From the NCBI GenBank assembly GCA_003712055.1, contig RHLJ01000001.1, positions 992,001 to 1,056,000 on the forward strand: DNA of 64,000 nucleotides. The letters are read 5' to 3'. This stretch comes from Balneola sp. (GTDB lineage: Bacteria > Bacteroidota > Rhodothermia > Balneolales > Balneolaceae). Under the pieces are notes generated by a model. That model saw only the letters and a program-made list of their open reading frames with translations, was not told the DNA's origin and did not search any database. The position numbers and the translations under genes were made by a program. Shown here piece after piece: positions 28,684-38,932 of the stretch; within the stretch, counting starts at the first letter, position 1; each line of letters begins with the position of its first letter.

Positions 28684-29916
28684 TTAATGTAAAGCTTTTG
28701 CTATGGTATTAACCACTTTTTCTTGCTGATCATCATTCAGTTCTGGATAAATGGGAAGAGATAAGCTCTGTTGACTTGCACAATATGATATCGGACAGTC
28801 TTCTTTTTGATAGCCTAACTCTGAAAAACACTCTTGTATATGAAGCGATACGGGATAATAAATTGCAGAACCAATTCCCTCTTGCTTTAACATATCTACT
28901 ACTCTATCTCTGTTCTTTACTCTAATAGTATACTGATGATAAATATGCCTTCCTCCGTTTTCTGGATTACCAGTAGTCTCAAGAGGAAGGATCAGCTTGT
29001 CGGAGTTTAGTTTACAATCTGTACCCAGCGAATCACAATCATTTGCACAAATAAGATCACTAGATTGTACAAGCTCACTTTTATTAAATAACATATTGTA
29101 TTTTAGTGCTTTATCACGACGAGTCTCAGACCACTGATCAAGATATTTTAATTTAACTGAAAGTATTGCTGCCTGGATAGCATCTAACCGACTATTAATT
29201 CCTACAAACTTGTGATGATATTTAGGCCGTGCCCCATGTAGGCGTAGGATATCTAATTTTTGAGCTAGCACTTCATCATTTGTAGTTACCAAACCGGCAT
29301 CTCCATAAGCTCCCAGGTTCTTACTTGGGAAAAAACTAAAACATCCTATATCTCCAATATTTCCAGCCTGACTACCTTTGTACCTGGAACCAATGGATTG
29401 AGCTGCATCTTCGATCACATATAAATCAAATCTTTTGGCAATATCCATAATTGGACCCATTTCAGCCATTTGACCATAAAGATGCACCGGGATTATTGCT
29501 TTTACTCTCTTAAGGTCAGGCTTTATCCGATCATAAACTTTTCCCTTTCCTTGAAGAAACTCTTCTATTTTTTTTGGATCCAAATTAAAACTCAAAGGAT
29601 CGATATCTATAAAAACCGGTATAGCGCCTAACCTGTGTACCGCGCCAGCTGTAGCAAAGAATGTGAATGGTGGAAGTATAACATAGTCCCCAGGTTTTAG
29701 ATCAATTGCCATCAAAGCGAGAAGTAACGCATCTGATCCTGATGCACATCCAAATGCAAAATCCGATTCACAGTACTCTGCAACTTCTTTTTCAAACTGC
29801 TTAACAAAAGCTCCCATTATGAAGTGTTGGGATTCCAACACTTTTTTTAAGGACAGCTCTATTTCATCTCTAAGCGTCTCATATTGGGCCTTAAGATCTA
29901 GGAGAGGAATATTCAT
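28684..29916 (-). CDS. DegT/DnrJ/EryC1 sugar aminotransferase, WbpE-like
   Basis: A 410-residue PLP enzyme. The Schiff-base Lys is in [13 protein letters not shown], with [14 protein letters not shown] binding the cofactor phosphate and [10 protein letters not shown] holding the Asp that contacts PLP. In the WbpE role it would transaminate UDP-2-acetamido-3-keto-GlcNAcA with glutamate. That role is inferred from the adjacent WbpD-like acetyltransferase, WbpB-like dehydrogenase and WbpA-like dehydrogenase. About 30 residues near 275-305, rich in Cys/Asp, look like an insertion compared with typical members (about 360-380 residues). The start overlaps the acetyltransferase stop (ATGA). Confidence 0.88.
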   Translation of the reverse strand: MNIPLLDLKAQYETLRDEIELSLKKVLESQHFIMGAFVKQFEKEVAEYCESDFAFGCASGSDALLLALMAIDLKPGDYVILPPFTFFATAGAVHRLGAIPVFIDIDPLSFNLDPKKIEEFLQGKGKVYDRIKPDLKRVKAIIPVHLYGQMAEMGPIMDIAKRFDLYVIEDAAQSIGSRYKGSQAGNIGDIGCFSFFPSKNLGAYGDAGLVTTNDEVLAQKLDILRLHGARPKYHHKFVGINSRLDAIQAAILSVKLKYLDQWSETRRDKALKYNMLFNKSELVQSSDLICANDCDSLGTDCKLNSDKLILPLETTGNPENGGRHIYHQYTIRVKNRDRVVDMLKQEGIGSAIYYPVSLHIQECFSELGYQKEDCPISYCASQQSLSLPIYPELNDDQQEKVVNTIAKALH

Positions 29917-30497
29917 GAGCTTAAAGGAAAAACCTTATTGTCTTTAAATTGGTACCGTTCACCTGTTTCTTTACAAGTAGCCTCATTCTCATTATTAAAT
30001 ATTAATCGATTCCCGGATTTTGAAACCCATCCTATTTGCTTACCGGGATTGCCAACTACTAATGCAAATGCAGAGACGGGTTTTGTAATGACAGTTCCAG
30101 CTCCAATAAATGAGTATTCTCCAATTTCATTTCCACATACAATAGTAGCATTAGCGCCAATTGAAGCTCCTTTACGGACTATGGTTTTTTTATACTCATC
30201 CTTTCTCTCAACATGACTACGAGGATTAATCACATTGGTAAAAACCATACTCGGACCACAAAATACATCATCTTCTAGTATTACAGCGTCGTAAATAGAG
30301 ACATTATTCTGGATTCGGACATTATTCCCAATTACCACATCATTACCAACAAATACATTTTGCCCAAATACACAGTCATTGCCTATTCTTGCGTCAGGCA
30401 TTATGTGAACCCAGTGCCAAATTTTAGTTCTAGCTCCTATTCCATCTGGGTTCTCTACTATAGCTGTAGAGTGAATAAAAAGTTCGTTTTCCGACAT
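29913..30497 (-). CDS. Left-handed beta-helix N-acetyltransferase, WbpD-like
   Basis: A 194-residue acyltransferase built of hexapeptide repeats ([20 protein letters not shown] and following turns) with the catalytic-type loop [31 protein letters not shown]. The pattern matches the WbpD/WlbB family that acetylates the 3-amino group of UDP-GlcNAc3NA, giving UDP-2,3-diacetamido glucuronic acid. It is coupled to the aminotransferase by a 4-bp overlap and follows the Gfo/Idh gene by 8 bp. Confidence 0.88.
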   Translation of the reverse strand: MSENELFIHSTAIVENPDGIGARTKIWHWVHIMPDARIGNDCVFGQNVFVGNDVVIGNNVRIQNNVSIYDAVILEDDVFCGPSMVFTNVINPRSHVERKDEYKKTIVRKGASIGANATIVCGNEIGEYSFIGAGTVITKPVSAFALVVGNPGKQIGWVSKSGNRLIFNNENEATCKETGERYQFKDNKVFPLSS

Positions 30498-30505
30498 TAT
30501 CGAAC

Positions 30506-31534
30506 CTATTTAGTAAATCCTGCAGACTTATAAATTCTCTCAATTATACTAACTACTTTCATTCCATCAAAAGAAGTCGCCATTGGTTCTTCTTTACCAT
30601 TCAATACATCCACTATATTTTCAAAAACATAATGATGGTTAGCTGCACTACCTTTGTAAGGGCCATAATCATTGGGAGGATTTGTCGCTGGTAATTCTGG
30701 CATCTCATAACCTTGAATATGGCAATATTCTACTTCATTCATGTACTGTCCTCCTACTTTGAAGCTACCTTTTGTCCCTACAATAGTAATACTACTCTCC
30801 ATATTTTTATCCCAGCATGAAGTAGAATAATTGATAGAACCCATCCCTCCATTTTCAAACTCGAATTGTGCAAAACCAGAATCGTCAAAATCTACCAAAT
30901 CAGAATGGGTGTAATTCTTAACAATAGCTTTGGGTTCTTTTATATCTCCAAATACCCAATACATGATATCCACAAAATGACTGAACTGAGTAAATAGAGC
31001 TCCACCATCTAAGTCCTTTGTACCCTTCCAATCACTCACTTTATAATATCTAGCATCCCGATTCCAATAACAATTTACCTGAACCATAAGAGTATCTCCT
31101 ATGAGACCACTCTCGACCATATTTCTCATCCAAACAGAAGGGGGACTATACCTATTCTGTTTAACTACGAACACTTTTTTATTAGACTCTTTCTCTGCTT
31201 TAATGATCAGTTTAGCTTCCTCTTCTGATAATGCCATCGGTTTTTCAATCAGTACATGATATCCATGTTCTAAAAGTTTTATTGCATATTCAGCATGAAA
31301 GCCATTAGGAGTAGCAATTGTTACGATTTCGGAATTCCCTTTGTCCTCATCTAAAAAAACAACAATTGACTCATAAGTTATACAATCCAATCCTAGAGAA
31401 TTAATAGAGTCAAATTGCTTAGTGTTGACATCAACTACCGAAACGAGTTCAGAATGACTGTATTCCTGAATAATTTTTGCATGGCGTTGACCAATTCTTC
31501 CAAAACCGATTACTGAAAATTGAATCGCATTCAC
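30506..31534 (-). CDS. Gfo/Idh/MocA oxidoreductase, WbpB/WlbA-like
   Basis: A 342-residue NAD-dependent oxidoreductase with the Rossmann start [15 protein letters not shown], the EKPMAL motif at about residue 96, and the C-terminal dehydrogenase domain ([18 protein letters not shown]). In the WbpB/WlbA role it oxidises C3 of UDP-GlcNAcA to the 3-keto sugar. It starts with GTG (31534) preceded by a good AAGGAG at 7 nt. Its neighbours supply the steps before (WbpA-like) and after (WbpE-, WbpD-like). Confidence 0.87.
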   Translation of the reverse strand: MNAIQFSVIGFGRIGQRHAKIIQEYSHSELVSVVDVNTKQFDSINSLGLDCITYESIVVFLDEDKGNSEIVTIATPNGFHAEYAIKLLEHGYHVLIEKPMALSEEEAKLIIKAEKESNKKVFVVKQNRYSPPSVWMRNMVESGLIGDTLMVQVNCYWNRDARYYKVSDWKGTKDLDGGALFTQFSHFVDIMYWVFGDIKEPKAIVKNYTHSDLVDFDDSGFAQFEFENGGMGSINYSTSCWDKNMESSITIVGTKGSFKVGGQYMNEVEYCHIQGYEMPELPATNPPNDYGPYKGSAANHHYVFENIVDVLNGKEEPMATSFDGMKVVSIIERIYKSAGFTK

Positions 31535-31546
31535 CTCGAATCTCCT

Positions 31547-32719
31547 TTAATCCTTTCCAAAGAGATCTCTAGTGTAGACTTTATCTTCAACGTCCTTGAT
31601 CTCATCTACCATACGATTTGCTACAATTACATCAGATAACCGCTTAAATTCACCTAAATTGGTAATTACTCTGGAATGGAAAAATTCTTCTTCTTTCAGA
31701 TACGGTTCATAAACAACTACTTCTATTCCCTTTGCTTTAATCCGTTTCATGATTCCCTGAATTGCACTAGCCCGAAAATTATCTGACCCTGCTTTCATCA
31801 CTAATCGATATATACCAACAACTTTAGGGTTCTTCTTTATTATTTGGTTAGAAACAAAATCCTTTCGGGTTCTGTTTGCATCAACAATAGCACCGATCAA
31901 ATTATTAGGAACATCTTTATAATTTGCAAGAAGCTGCTTGGTATCCTTTGGTAAGCAATAACCACCATATCCAAAAGATGGATTGTTGTAATGGTCTCCA
32001 ATTCTTGGATCCAATCCTACTCCTTTTATAACCTGAACTGTACTTAAATTGTGTGACTCACAGTATGAGTCCAGCTCATTAAAATAAGCCACCCTCATCG
32101 CAAGGTAGGTATTTGAAAAAAGTTTAATTGCTTCGGCTTCAGTGGAATCTGTAAATAAAACTGAAATTTCCTCCGAAGGTTTCACAGCTCCCTCAATTAA
32201 TAAATCAGCAAAAACTTTGGCCCTTTCAGATTGCTCTCCTACTACAATTCTTGATGGATATAAATTATCGTATAACGCTTGGCCTTCGCGCAAAAATTCG
32301 GGAGAAAATAGGATATTATTACAGTTAAACTCTTCCTTAGCATGTTTTACATAGCCTACAGGAATGGTAGACTTTATTATCATGGTAGCATGGGGGTTAA
32401 TGCTCAACACATCTTTAATTACTGCTTCTACTGATCTTGTATCGAACTTATTTGTCTCCGAGTTATAATTCGTAGGAGTAGCAATAATTACGAAATCTGC
32501 ACCTTTATAAGCCTCTTCTTTATCAACCGTTGCTACGAGGTTTAAATCTTTATCTGATAAGAAACTTTCTATTTCTGAATCACTGATTGGTGATTTTTTA
32601 TTATTAATTAGATCAACTTTTTCCTCGACTATGTCAAGTGCTACTACTTGATGATGCTGTGACAATAAAACAGCTAATGACAAACCAACGTATCCAGTTC
32701 CAGCTACAGCAATCTTCAT
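31547..32719 (-). CDS. ugd: UDP-glucose 6-dehydrogenase
   Basis: A 390-residue nucleotide-sugar dehydrogenase of the short Ugd type, making UDP-glucuronate with two NAD. Seen are [13 protein letters not shown], the [11 protein letters not shown] block, the catalytic Cys in [14 protein letters not shown], and the [15 protein letters not shown] signature that separates UDP-glucose dehydrogenases from the UDP-GlcNAc/ManNAc group. The product can feed the epimerase at 55475-56425. It is 12 bp upstream of the Gfo/Idh gene. Confidence 0.9.
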   Translation of the reverse strand: MKIAVAGTGYVGLSLAVLLSQHHQVVALDIVEEKVDLINNKKSPISDSEIESFLSDKDLNLVATVDKEEAYKGADFVIIATPTNYNSETNKFDTRSVEAVIKDVLSINPHATMIIKSTIPVGYVKHAKEEFNCNNILFSPEFLREGQALYDNLYPSRIVVGEQSERAKVFADLLIEGAVKPSEEISVLFTDSTEAEAIKLFSNTYLAMRVAYFNELDSYCESHNLSTVQVIKGVGLDPRIGDHYNNPSFGYGGYCLPKDTKQLLANYKDVPNNLIGAIVDANRTRKDFVSNQIIKKNPKVVGIYRLVMKAGSDNFRASAIQGIMKRIKAKGIEVVVYEPYLKEEEFFHSRVITNLGEFKRLSDVIVANRMVDEIKDVEDKVYTRDLFGKD

Positions 32720-32725
32720 ATAACT

Positions 32726-34009
32726 TTATGCTTTATATATTTTTTTTGAATCTTTGGCTTTCGAGTAGACATTTCTAGTATCCACAATACAATTTGACCA
32801 TTCTTCTAATTGCTCATAATTAACATCTTTATGATCGGTAACAATTAAAGCAGCGTCAAAAAACTCTATCGTTTTTTTATTCCATCTTATACTTTCCTTC
32901 CCCTTCCAATTCATGTGCTGCCTACTTATAGGAATAACAGGAATCCATGGATCATAGAATTCGACTTCTGCTCCTAATGATATTAATCTATCCATGATAG
33001 GAAATGACGGCGACTCCCTCATGTCATCAACATTAGGTTTATATGCAATCCCTAACACCAAAATCTTACTTCCATTTACTGACTTTGATTGTTCGTTCAA
33101 GGCAAGGATGAGTTTATTAATTACAAACTGAGGCATCGCGTTATTCACTTCGCCTGCTAGTTCAATGAACCTTGTATTTAATCCAAATTCTCTAGCCTTC
33201 CAAGTAAGATAAAAGGGATCTATGGGAATACAATGTCCACCAAGCCCCGGACCAGGTGTGAATTTCATAAACCCAAATGGCTTTGTAGCTGCAGCTTCTA
33301 TTACCTCATGAATATCAATTCCCATCGCATCCATCACTAACTTCATTTCATTAACAAGTGCAATGTTTACAGAGCGAAAAATATTCTCCAGCAGTTTTGC
33401 AGACTCTGCAATTTTTGCTGAAGAGACGGGCACCACTTCTTCTAAAGCACTTGAGTATAGCTCAACAGCCATTTCTCGGGCTACATCAGAAGAAGAACCT
33501 ACTATCTTAGGAATGGATTTAGTGTCAAAGTTTGGGTTACCAGGATCCTCTCGTTCAGGACTGTATGCAACATAAAAATCAATATCAGACTTTAACCCCG
33601 AACCATCTTCCAATATTCTTGCTAGGAGCTCATCTGTTGTTCCTGGCCAAGTAGTGGATTCTAAGATAACCACTTGACCTCTTCTTAAATACTTTGATAT
33701 GACTTTTGTTGTTTCAACAACAAAAGTCATATCTGGTTCACGATGATGATCTAATGGAGTAGGAACACAAATAAGAATAAAGTCAACCTCAACAAGCTTA
33801 GAGAAATCTGAAGTTACCTCACATCTGTCAGAATTTACTAAGGCTTCAATCTGACTATTTTTAAAGTGTTTTATATAACTTTTACCAGTGTTAAAAGAAT
33901 CGATTTTACTTTGATCTATGTCAAAACCTATTACGTTTTGTCCTGCTTGATGAAATGTGTAGAGTAGTGGAAGACCAACATAACCAAGGCCAATAATTCC
34001 TGTTTTCAA
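32726..34009 (-). CDS. UDP-N-acetylglucosamine 6-dehydrogenase, WbpA-like
   Basis: A 427-residue nucleotide-sugar dehydrogenase of the WbpA/WecC/TviB class: GLGYVGLPLLYTF at the N-terminus, the conserved SPEREDPGN block, the catalytic Cys in GPGLGGHCIPIDPFYL, and LGIAYKPNVDDMRESPS. It is expected to oxidise UDP-GlcNAc (or UDP-ManNAc) to the uronic acid. Given the WbpB/D/E-like set next door, UDP-GlcNAcA is the best product. The start appears to be TTG (34009), since no in-frame ATG or GTG precedes the Rossmann motif. An 84-bp gap separates it from the sugar transferase. Confidence 0.88.
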   Translation of the reverse strand: MKTGIIGLGYVGLPLLYTFHQAGQNVIGFDIDQSKIDSFNTGKSYIKHFKNSQIEALVNSDRCEVTSDFSKLVEVDFILICVPTPLDHHREPDMTFVVETTKVISKYLRRGQVVILESTTWPGTTDELLARILEDGSGLKSDIDFYVAYSPEREDPGNPNFDTKSIPKIVGSSSDVAREMAVELYSSALEEVVPVSSAKIAESAKLLENIFRSVNIALVNEMKLVMDAMGIDIHEVIEAAATKPFGFMKFTPGPGLGGHCIPIDPFYLTWKAREFGLNTRFIELAGEVNNAMPQFVINKLILALNEQSKSVNGSKILVLGIAYKPNVDDMRESPSFPIMDRLISLGAEVEFYDPWIPVIPISRQHMNWKGKESIRWNKKTIEFFDAALIVTDHKDVNYEQLEEWSNCIVDTRNVYSKAKDSKKIYKA

Positions 34010-34093
34010 CTTACCAAGATTTTTTAACTATTTTTTTAAGTAAGATATGATAATGTGAACTTAAAAGAGATAATAAGCTCTTAATGAAGGAAG

Positions 34094-34798
34094 TTAATGG
34101 GCGTTTGTATTTAAATGGAGCATTTGAAGAACCGTATTAAAGATGATCTTTATGTCTAACCAGAAAGATTGTTTCTCAACATAAATTAGATCCCAGTTTA
34201 ACCTCTCCCGCATATGATTTTCATCGAAAGTACCTCCACGAAAACCTTTTACCTGGGATAGTCCCGTAATTCCCGGTTTGACTGCATATCTGTAATAAAA
34301 ATCGTCAAATTTTTTGTTCCAATAGCTACACTCATCTTCCATGTATGGCCTAGGGCCCACTAAACTCATATCTCCTTTAAGAACATTGAATAGCTGTGGG
34401 AGCTCGTCCAAATTTGATTTTCTTAAAAAACTTCCAAAACTAAAAATCCGTACATCTTTTTTTTGTGTCAACGCCGGTTTTTCGCTCTGTGGATTATCAT
34501 AAAAAACATGCATTGTTCGAAACTTATAACATGTAAATGATTTACCATTCCTCCCAGTACGTTTTTGCTTAAAAAGTATACTTCCATTAGAAGAAATTCT
34601 TATTCCCAAAGCCAAAAAAGGAAAAATAACTAAAAACGGTACAAACCCAATTAAAGAAAGAATAATATCTAAAAAACGCTTACCTAAATAATCCTTCTGG
34701 GTAAGCTTGTAGAAATCGTCGGGAAATACAAAACGCCCATTGATTATTTTTTTCCGACTCCTTTCAGCCTCTTGTAAAATTGTATCCCTAACCGTCAT
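34094..34798 (-). CDS. Initiating phosphoglycosyl transferase (bacterial sugar transferase family)
   Basis: A 234-residue monotopic phosphoglycosyl transferase that starts the repeat unit by moving a phospho-sugar to undecaprenyl phosphate. It has the re-entrant hydrophobic segment (KRFLDIILSLIGFVPFLVIF), the FKQKRTGRNGKSFTCYKFRTM block, the catalytic DE pair in KSNLDELPQLFNVLKGDMS, and VGPRP. It is the minimal form without the N-terminal four-helix and CoA-binding-like region of WcaJ/WbaP. The likely sugar (for example a UDP-GlcNAc derivative) cannot be read from sequence. Confidence 0.92.
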   Translation of the reverse strand: MTVRDTILQEAERSRKKIINGRFVFPDDFYKLTQKDYLGKRFLDIILSLIGFVPFLVIFPFLALGIRISSNGSILFKQKRTGRNGKSFTCYKFRTMHVFYDNPQSEKPALTQKKDVRIFSFGSFLRKSNLDELPQLFNVLKGDMSLVGPRPYMEDECSYWNKKFDDFYYRYAVKPGITGLSQVKGFRGGTFDENHMRERLNWDLIYVEKQSFWLDIKIIFNTVLQMLHLNTNAH

Positions 34799-34830
34799 TA
34801 GAGTATTTTTTATTAAAAAAATAATATAAC

Positions 34831-35949
34831 CTAATTTTGAATTTCATTCAATTTATCAGAAATAATTAACTTTAGTCTTTCAATAAAATGCACCCTATCA
34901 AATCTTAAGGCATTATTTTTTAATGCTTTAGGATCGAATTTAAGCGATTCAAGTTTTTTAACCGCCTGATTTAAGGAATCAGGAGTTTGTTGATCAAAAA
35001 AAACAGCCGAACCTTCATCTGGGTTAACTTCTTTATCAACCATGGTATCTAAGGCCCCCCCGGCCCGAAAACATATTACTGGCTTTCCAGAAGCATTTGC
35101 CTCTATAGGGGTTAATCCATAATCCTCGTATTGAGGAAATATAAAAGCCTTACAATTCGAATATAGTTCTATTAATTCTCGATCTGACACCCCTTCCTTA
35201 AATTCAATATTACTATTCGCAATACTTTTTAAGTATTCCTTTTGAGTTCCATTTCCAACTATAATTAATTTTTTGCGAGATTTATTAAAAGCATTAATGG
35301 CCAGATCCACCTTTTTGTAGGGCTCAAATCTTGAAACCAATAGATAATAATTTCCTTCTGTTTCCGAAACTGAAAATTTTCCAATATTAATAGAAGGTTC
35401 TAAAATTGGTATTTCCTTATCAAATTTATATGCCTTTCTAATCCGCTCCCTAGTCTCTTTAGTCATGGCTATAAACATATTTGCTTTTTGAGCATGCGCA
35501 AAATCAATTCTTTTCAGGATTTGAACAATAAAAAATTTTAATTTATTTATGAAATAATTAGACATTCCCATTGAGTATGAATCAGGTCTCCAAGCTAACC
35601 TGAATGGGGTATAACAGTAAAAAATTTTAACTGAATTATCACTCATCTTCGGATATTTAGCACAATGTGTTGTTGAAACCAATATCAAGTCGTAATCTTT
35701 TAGATTTATTCTTGACATCGATAAAATCACAAATGGAAAGAAAAACAATTTAAACAAGCGTTCACTTCTTATAAACCTATCCACAAAAGAGGTTCTTATT
35801 CTATATTTTTTAAACTCTGGGTACGTTTTTTCGGGTAGATACACACTTGTAAATATATCAGCATTTGGGTAGGCCTCACAAAAGTCAAGAAAAACTCTTT
35901 CAGCTCCACCTTTCCCGAACAAAACATCATGAACTAATGCAACTTTCAT
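34831..35949 (-). CDS. Glycosyltransferase family 4, mannosyltransferase-like
   Basis: A 372-residue retaining GT-B glycosyltransferase. The N-terminus has the acceptor-side loop GKGGAERVF; the C-terminal half has the donor-site motif EDYGLTPIEANASGKPV (E-x7-E type) and LLVSRFEPYKKVDLAI. It resembles WbaZ-type mannosyl/rhamnosyl transferases. With GDP-D-rhamnose genes directly upstream, a GDP-sugar donor is a reasonable inference. It starts 1 bp before the end of the RMD gene region. Confidence 0.88.
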   Translation of the reverse strand: MKVALVHDVLFGKGGAERVFLDFCEAYPNADIFTSVYLPEKTYPEFKKYRIRTSFVDRFIRSERLFKLFFFPFVILSMSRINLKDYDLILVSTTHCAKYPKMSDNSVKIFYCYTPFRLAWRPDSYSMGMSNYFINKLKFFIVQILKRIDFAHAQKANMFIAMTKETRERIRKAYKFDKEIPILEPSINIGKFSVSETEGNYYLLVSRFEPYKKVDLAINAFNKSRKKLIIVGNGTQKEYLKSIANSNIEFKEGVSDRELIELYSNCKAFIFPQYEDYGLTPIEANASGKPVICFRAGGALDTMVDKEVNPDEGSAVFFDQQTPDSLNQAVKKLESLKFDPKALKNNALRFDRVHFIERLKLIISDKLNEIQN

Positions 35950-36858
35950 TTAATACTTTAGCATTTTTTCTAATAACTGAGGAAACCTAATTTTTGGCTT
36001 CCAGCCTATCTCTTTGATAATTTTACCATTATCTCCAATTAAGATAGGCATATCACTAGGCCGCATGAACTTTTCGTTTTTTCTAACATCAATATCAGTA
36101 TCAAGAATTTTTTCAAGAATTCTAATTGTATCTCTTATTGAGTAACCAATATTAGAACTGATATTATATGTTTCTAGATTTTTACCCTTGTCTATTAAAT
36201 CGATGTAAGCTTCTACAATATCATTTACATCTGTAAAATCTCTTACAGCGTCGATATTACCCAGTTCTAAAACTAATTTATCATAATTTGCTCTTTGTCG
36301 ATTAAGTGTATTAATTACTTTAGCAATAACAAAGTTCTCAGATTGTCCTTGTCCAGTATGATTAAAAGGTCTTGCTAAAACTATTTTTTTAATTTTTTCT
36401 TTATAAGCTAACACAAGTTTTTCCATAGCAAGCTTACTGATTCCATAGTGATTAATTGGATTCGTGGGAAATGACTCAGCTATGGGATCTTTATAGTTTC
36501 CATAAACATAGCCGGAACTAACCATAAGAATAGTGGATTCAGGAACATATTCTTGGGCGCTCTCAAGTATATTCAAACTCCCCTGCAAATTTACATCATA
36601 GATGGTTGATATATTTTTTTCAACTGGACTTGATATTGCTGCTAAATGGAACACATAATCTGGCCTTTGTTCTTTAAATAATTTTGATACCTCCTCAAGG
36701 TTTCGAATATCAATTTGATAAATTTGATTTTGTTTATTTCCGGATAATTTTGAAGTAATTATAACTTCAAAGTTTTTGGTTCTTAATTTTGGAACTAAAT
36801 AGCTACCTACAAAACCTTCTCCACCCGTAACCAAAACTTTAGGCTTATTTTGTTTCAT
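35950..36858 (-). CDS. rmd: GDP-6-deoxy-D-mannose reductase (GDP-D-rhamnose synthase)
   Basis: A 302-residue short-chain dehydrogenase/epimerase. The Rossmann start is TGGEGFVGSYL, the catalytic YGISK follows SSGYVYG, and the RMD signature ARPFNHTGQGQ is present. It reduces GDP-4-keto-6-deoxymannose to GDP-D-rhamnose. A talose-forming reductase is the main alternative. Its start lies inside the GMD gene (14-bp overlap), matching the consecutive reaction steps. Confidence 0.85.
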   Translation of the reverse strand: MKQNKPKVLVTGGEGFVGSYLVPKLRTKNFEVIITSKLSGNKQNQIYQIDIRNLEEVSKLFKEQRPDYVFHLAAISSPVEKNISTIYDVNLQGSLNILESAQEYVPESTILMVSSGYVYGNYKDPIAESFPTNPINHYGISKLAMEKLVLAYKEKIKKIVLARPFNHTGQGQSENFVIAKVINTLNRQRANYDKLVLELGNIDAVRDFTDVNDIVEAYIDLIDKGKNLETYNISSNIGYSIRDTIRILEKILDTDIDVRKNEKFMRPSDMPILIGDNGKIIKEIGWKPKIRFPQLLEKMLKY

Positions 36859-37897
36859 TCTTTAAAAAGTTTAAATCTGCGTTAACCATCAGCTTTACTA
36901 ACCCTTCAAACGTAGTTCTTCTATGCCAACCTAGTTCTTTTTCAGCTCTTGTTGGGTCTCCTACCAACAAATCTACCTCTGCAGGTCGATAATATTCTGG
37001 GTTAATACTGACCAAAGTCTTCCCGGTGAGCGCGTCTATTCCAACTTCATCTTCATACTTCCCCTTCCATATTAATTGAATTCCTATTTCTTTAAATGAT
37101 AGCTCAACAAATTTTCGCACCGAATGAGTCTCTCCAGTAGCTAACACATAGTCATCTAGGCTATCCTTATCTTGCTGTAACATTAACCACATTCCCTCAA
37201 CATAGTCCCCAGCATAACCCCAGTCTCGTTGCGCATCGAGATTACCCAGTTCAATTTTTTCTTGCAATCCAAGTTTAATTTTTGCGACTGATTGAGAAAT
37301 CTTTCTCGTAACAAACTCAGGGCCTCTCCTCTCTCCTTCATGATTAAATAAAATTCCACTTACAGCGTACATTCCATAGCTTTCTCTATAATTTTTAGTA
37401 ATCCAATGTCCATATAATTTAGCTACCCCATATGGACTGCGCGGATGGAATGAGTCAGATTCTGAATAACCAGAATCTGGACGATTATAATCTAAACCTC
37501 CAAACATTTCTGATGTCGAAGCTTGGTAAAAACGTGTAGTTTCCTCAAGTCCTGCCATTCGAATGGCTTCAAGCATATTAAGCACACCCATTGCCGTTAC
37601 ATTTCCTGTTAAAATTGGATTTTTAAAGGAGTAACCTACATGACTTATTGCTCCTAAGTTATAAACTTCATCAGGTCTAATATCAGTCATAGCTCGAGTT
37701 AAAGCAGACAAATCTAGAAGATCAGCCATAACTATTTTTAAGAATGGAAATTCCTTTTGCAACGCATGAAATCGAGGATGTGAAGCTTCCGTTTGCCCCC
37801 TCAATACACCATAAACTTGATACCCTTTATTATCTAGGAAAGTTGCTAAGTGGCCTCCATCTTGCCCTGAAACACCAGTTATAAATGCTTTTTTCAT
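36845..37897 (-). CDS. gmd: GDP-mannose 4,6-dehydratase
   Basis: A 350-residue dehydratase giving GDP-4-keto-6-deoxy-D-mannose. Seen are GVSGQDGGHLATFL, YNLGAISHVGYSF, the catalytic set STSEMFG with YGVAKLYGHW, and LFNHEGERRGPEFVTRK. It differs slightly from E. coli GMD (SQDGSYL becomes QDGGHL). It overlaps the RMD gene and is 1 bp from the preceding glycosyltransferase gene. Confidence 0.93.
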   Translation of the reverse strand: MKKAFITGVSGQDGGHLATFLDNKGYQVYGVLRGQTEASHPRFHALQKEFPFLKIVMADLLDLSALTRAMTDIRPDEVYNLGAISHVGYSFKNPILTGNVTAMGVLNMLEAIRMAGLEETTRFYQASTSEMFGGLDYNRPDSGYSESDSFHPRSPYGVAKLYGHWITKNYRESYGMYAVSGILFNHEGERRGPEFVTRKISQSVAKIKLGLQEKIELGNLDAQRDWGYAGDYVEGMWLMLQQDKDSLDDYVLATGETHSVRKFVELSFKEIGIQLIWKGKYEDEVGIDALTGKTLVSINPEYYRPAEVDLLVGDPTRAEKELGWHRRTTFEGLVKLMVNADLNFLKNETK

Positions 37898-37898
37898 A

Positions 37899-38918
37899 TC
37901 AAATACTTGTAGTTAAAATTTCTTCAATTTCTTTCGCTGTTTTTTTTGCTCTAAACTTTGATGCCACTTCAAATCCTTTTCTAGATAATCTTGTTCTAAG
38001 TGAATCATCAAGAATTACTGATTCAATTTTTTCGACAATGTCTGCTACATTTAGTGGATCTACAAATATAGCTGCTTCATTACCTATTATATCTCTAATA
38101 GGTCTAATATCTGAAGTTATTACTGGACATTTTTGAGACATTGCCTCTAATGGGGGGAGTCCAAAACCTTCATACAAAGATGGATAAATAAAGCAATGAG
38201 CATTTCTATATAAAAAGAGTAACTCTTGATCATCTACATAGCCAGTAAAAATAACATTCTTAGGTATAGAATTAAACTTTAGCCTAGCTAGTGAATGTTG
38301 ATTAGCCCCGACGACACACAACTTTATATCAGTATTTAAAGATAACTTCTCCCAAGCTTGTAACAACCTTAAAATATTTTTCCTGGGGTCCATCGAACCA
38401 ACATATAATATATAGTCTTGAGGAAATTTAGACATAAAATTTGCAGCCCCTATATTCTCTCTTTCACTATTAAAAAATTTATCTTCTAACCCACAATGCA
38501 CTACCTGTATTTTTTCAATTTTTATTCTAAAAACTGTACTTATTCGTTCTTTTGAAAATTGAGAGCTTGTAATAATAGTTTTAGCATTTCTTGTTAGTTT
38601 TGGAAGTAAGAGTGAATATAAATAAGCAAATTTTTTATCAAACCACTCCGGATGGTCTATAACAGATATATCATGTAAAGTCACAATATGATTTCTGTGC
38701 TTAATAGGCCCCATATTGGCAGGGCTCCAAAGTAAACTCTTTCCAATCAACTTAGGTAAGGTTAGTTGCTCCCAAAAATATCCTCCAATCCTTGATTTTG
38801 GATTAGGGCCAATAAGCTGGAACTTTTCCGAATCTAAGTAAGGTAATATTGAAGATAAATATCTTTGTACACCCGTTTTCTGACTCAATAAAGTCCTAGT
38901 ATTTATGTAATATGGCAT
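37899..38918 (-). CDS. Glycosyltransferase family 4
   Basis: A 339-residue GT-B glycosyltransferase with the GT4 donor motif PSLYEGFGLPPLEAMSQKCPV and the LYVGSMDPRKNILRLLQAW loop. The N-terminus lacks a long acceptor domain insertion (KTGVQRYLSSIL only), as in WbpY/MtfB-like mannosyl- or rhamnosyltransferases of O-antigen loci. Being next to gmd/rmd suggests GDP-rhamnose or GDP-mannose as donor, which is inference. It ends 1 bp before gmd starts. Confidence 0.87.
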   Translation of the reverse strand: MPYYINTRTLLSQKTGVQRYLSSILPYLDSEKFQLIGPNPKSRIGGYFWEQLTLPKLIGKSLLWSPANMGPIKHRNHIVTLHDISVIDHPEWFDKKFAYLYSLLLPKLTRNAKTIITSSQFSKERISTVFRIKIEKIQVVHCGLEDKFFNSERENIGAANFMSKFPQDYILYVGSMDPRKNILRLLQAWEKLSLNTDIKLCVVGANQHSLARLKFNSIPKNVIFTGYVDDQELLFLYRNAHCFIYPSLYEGFGLPPLEAMSQKCPVITSDIRPIRDIIGNEAAIFVDPLNVADIVEKIESVILDDSLRTRLSRKGFEVASKFRAKKTAKEIEEILTTSI

Positions 38919-38932
38919 ACTAGTTCTCTTAC

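Noticed and set aside
34010-34093. Internal terminator between the WbpA-like and sugar transferase genes
   Set aside because: Only a weak 5-bp AT-rich stem (AAGAG/CTCTT) is visible and it lacks a T run in the right place.
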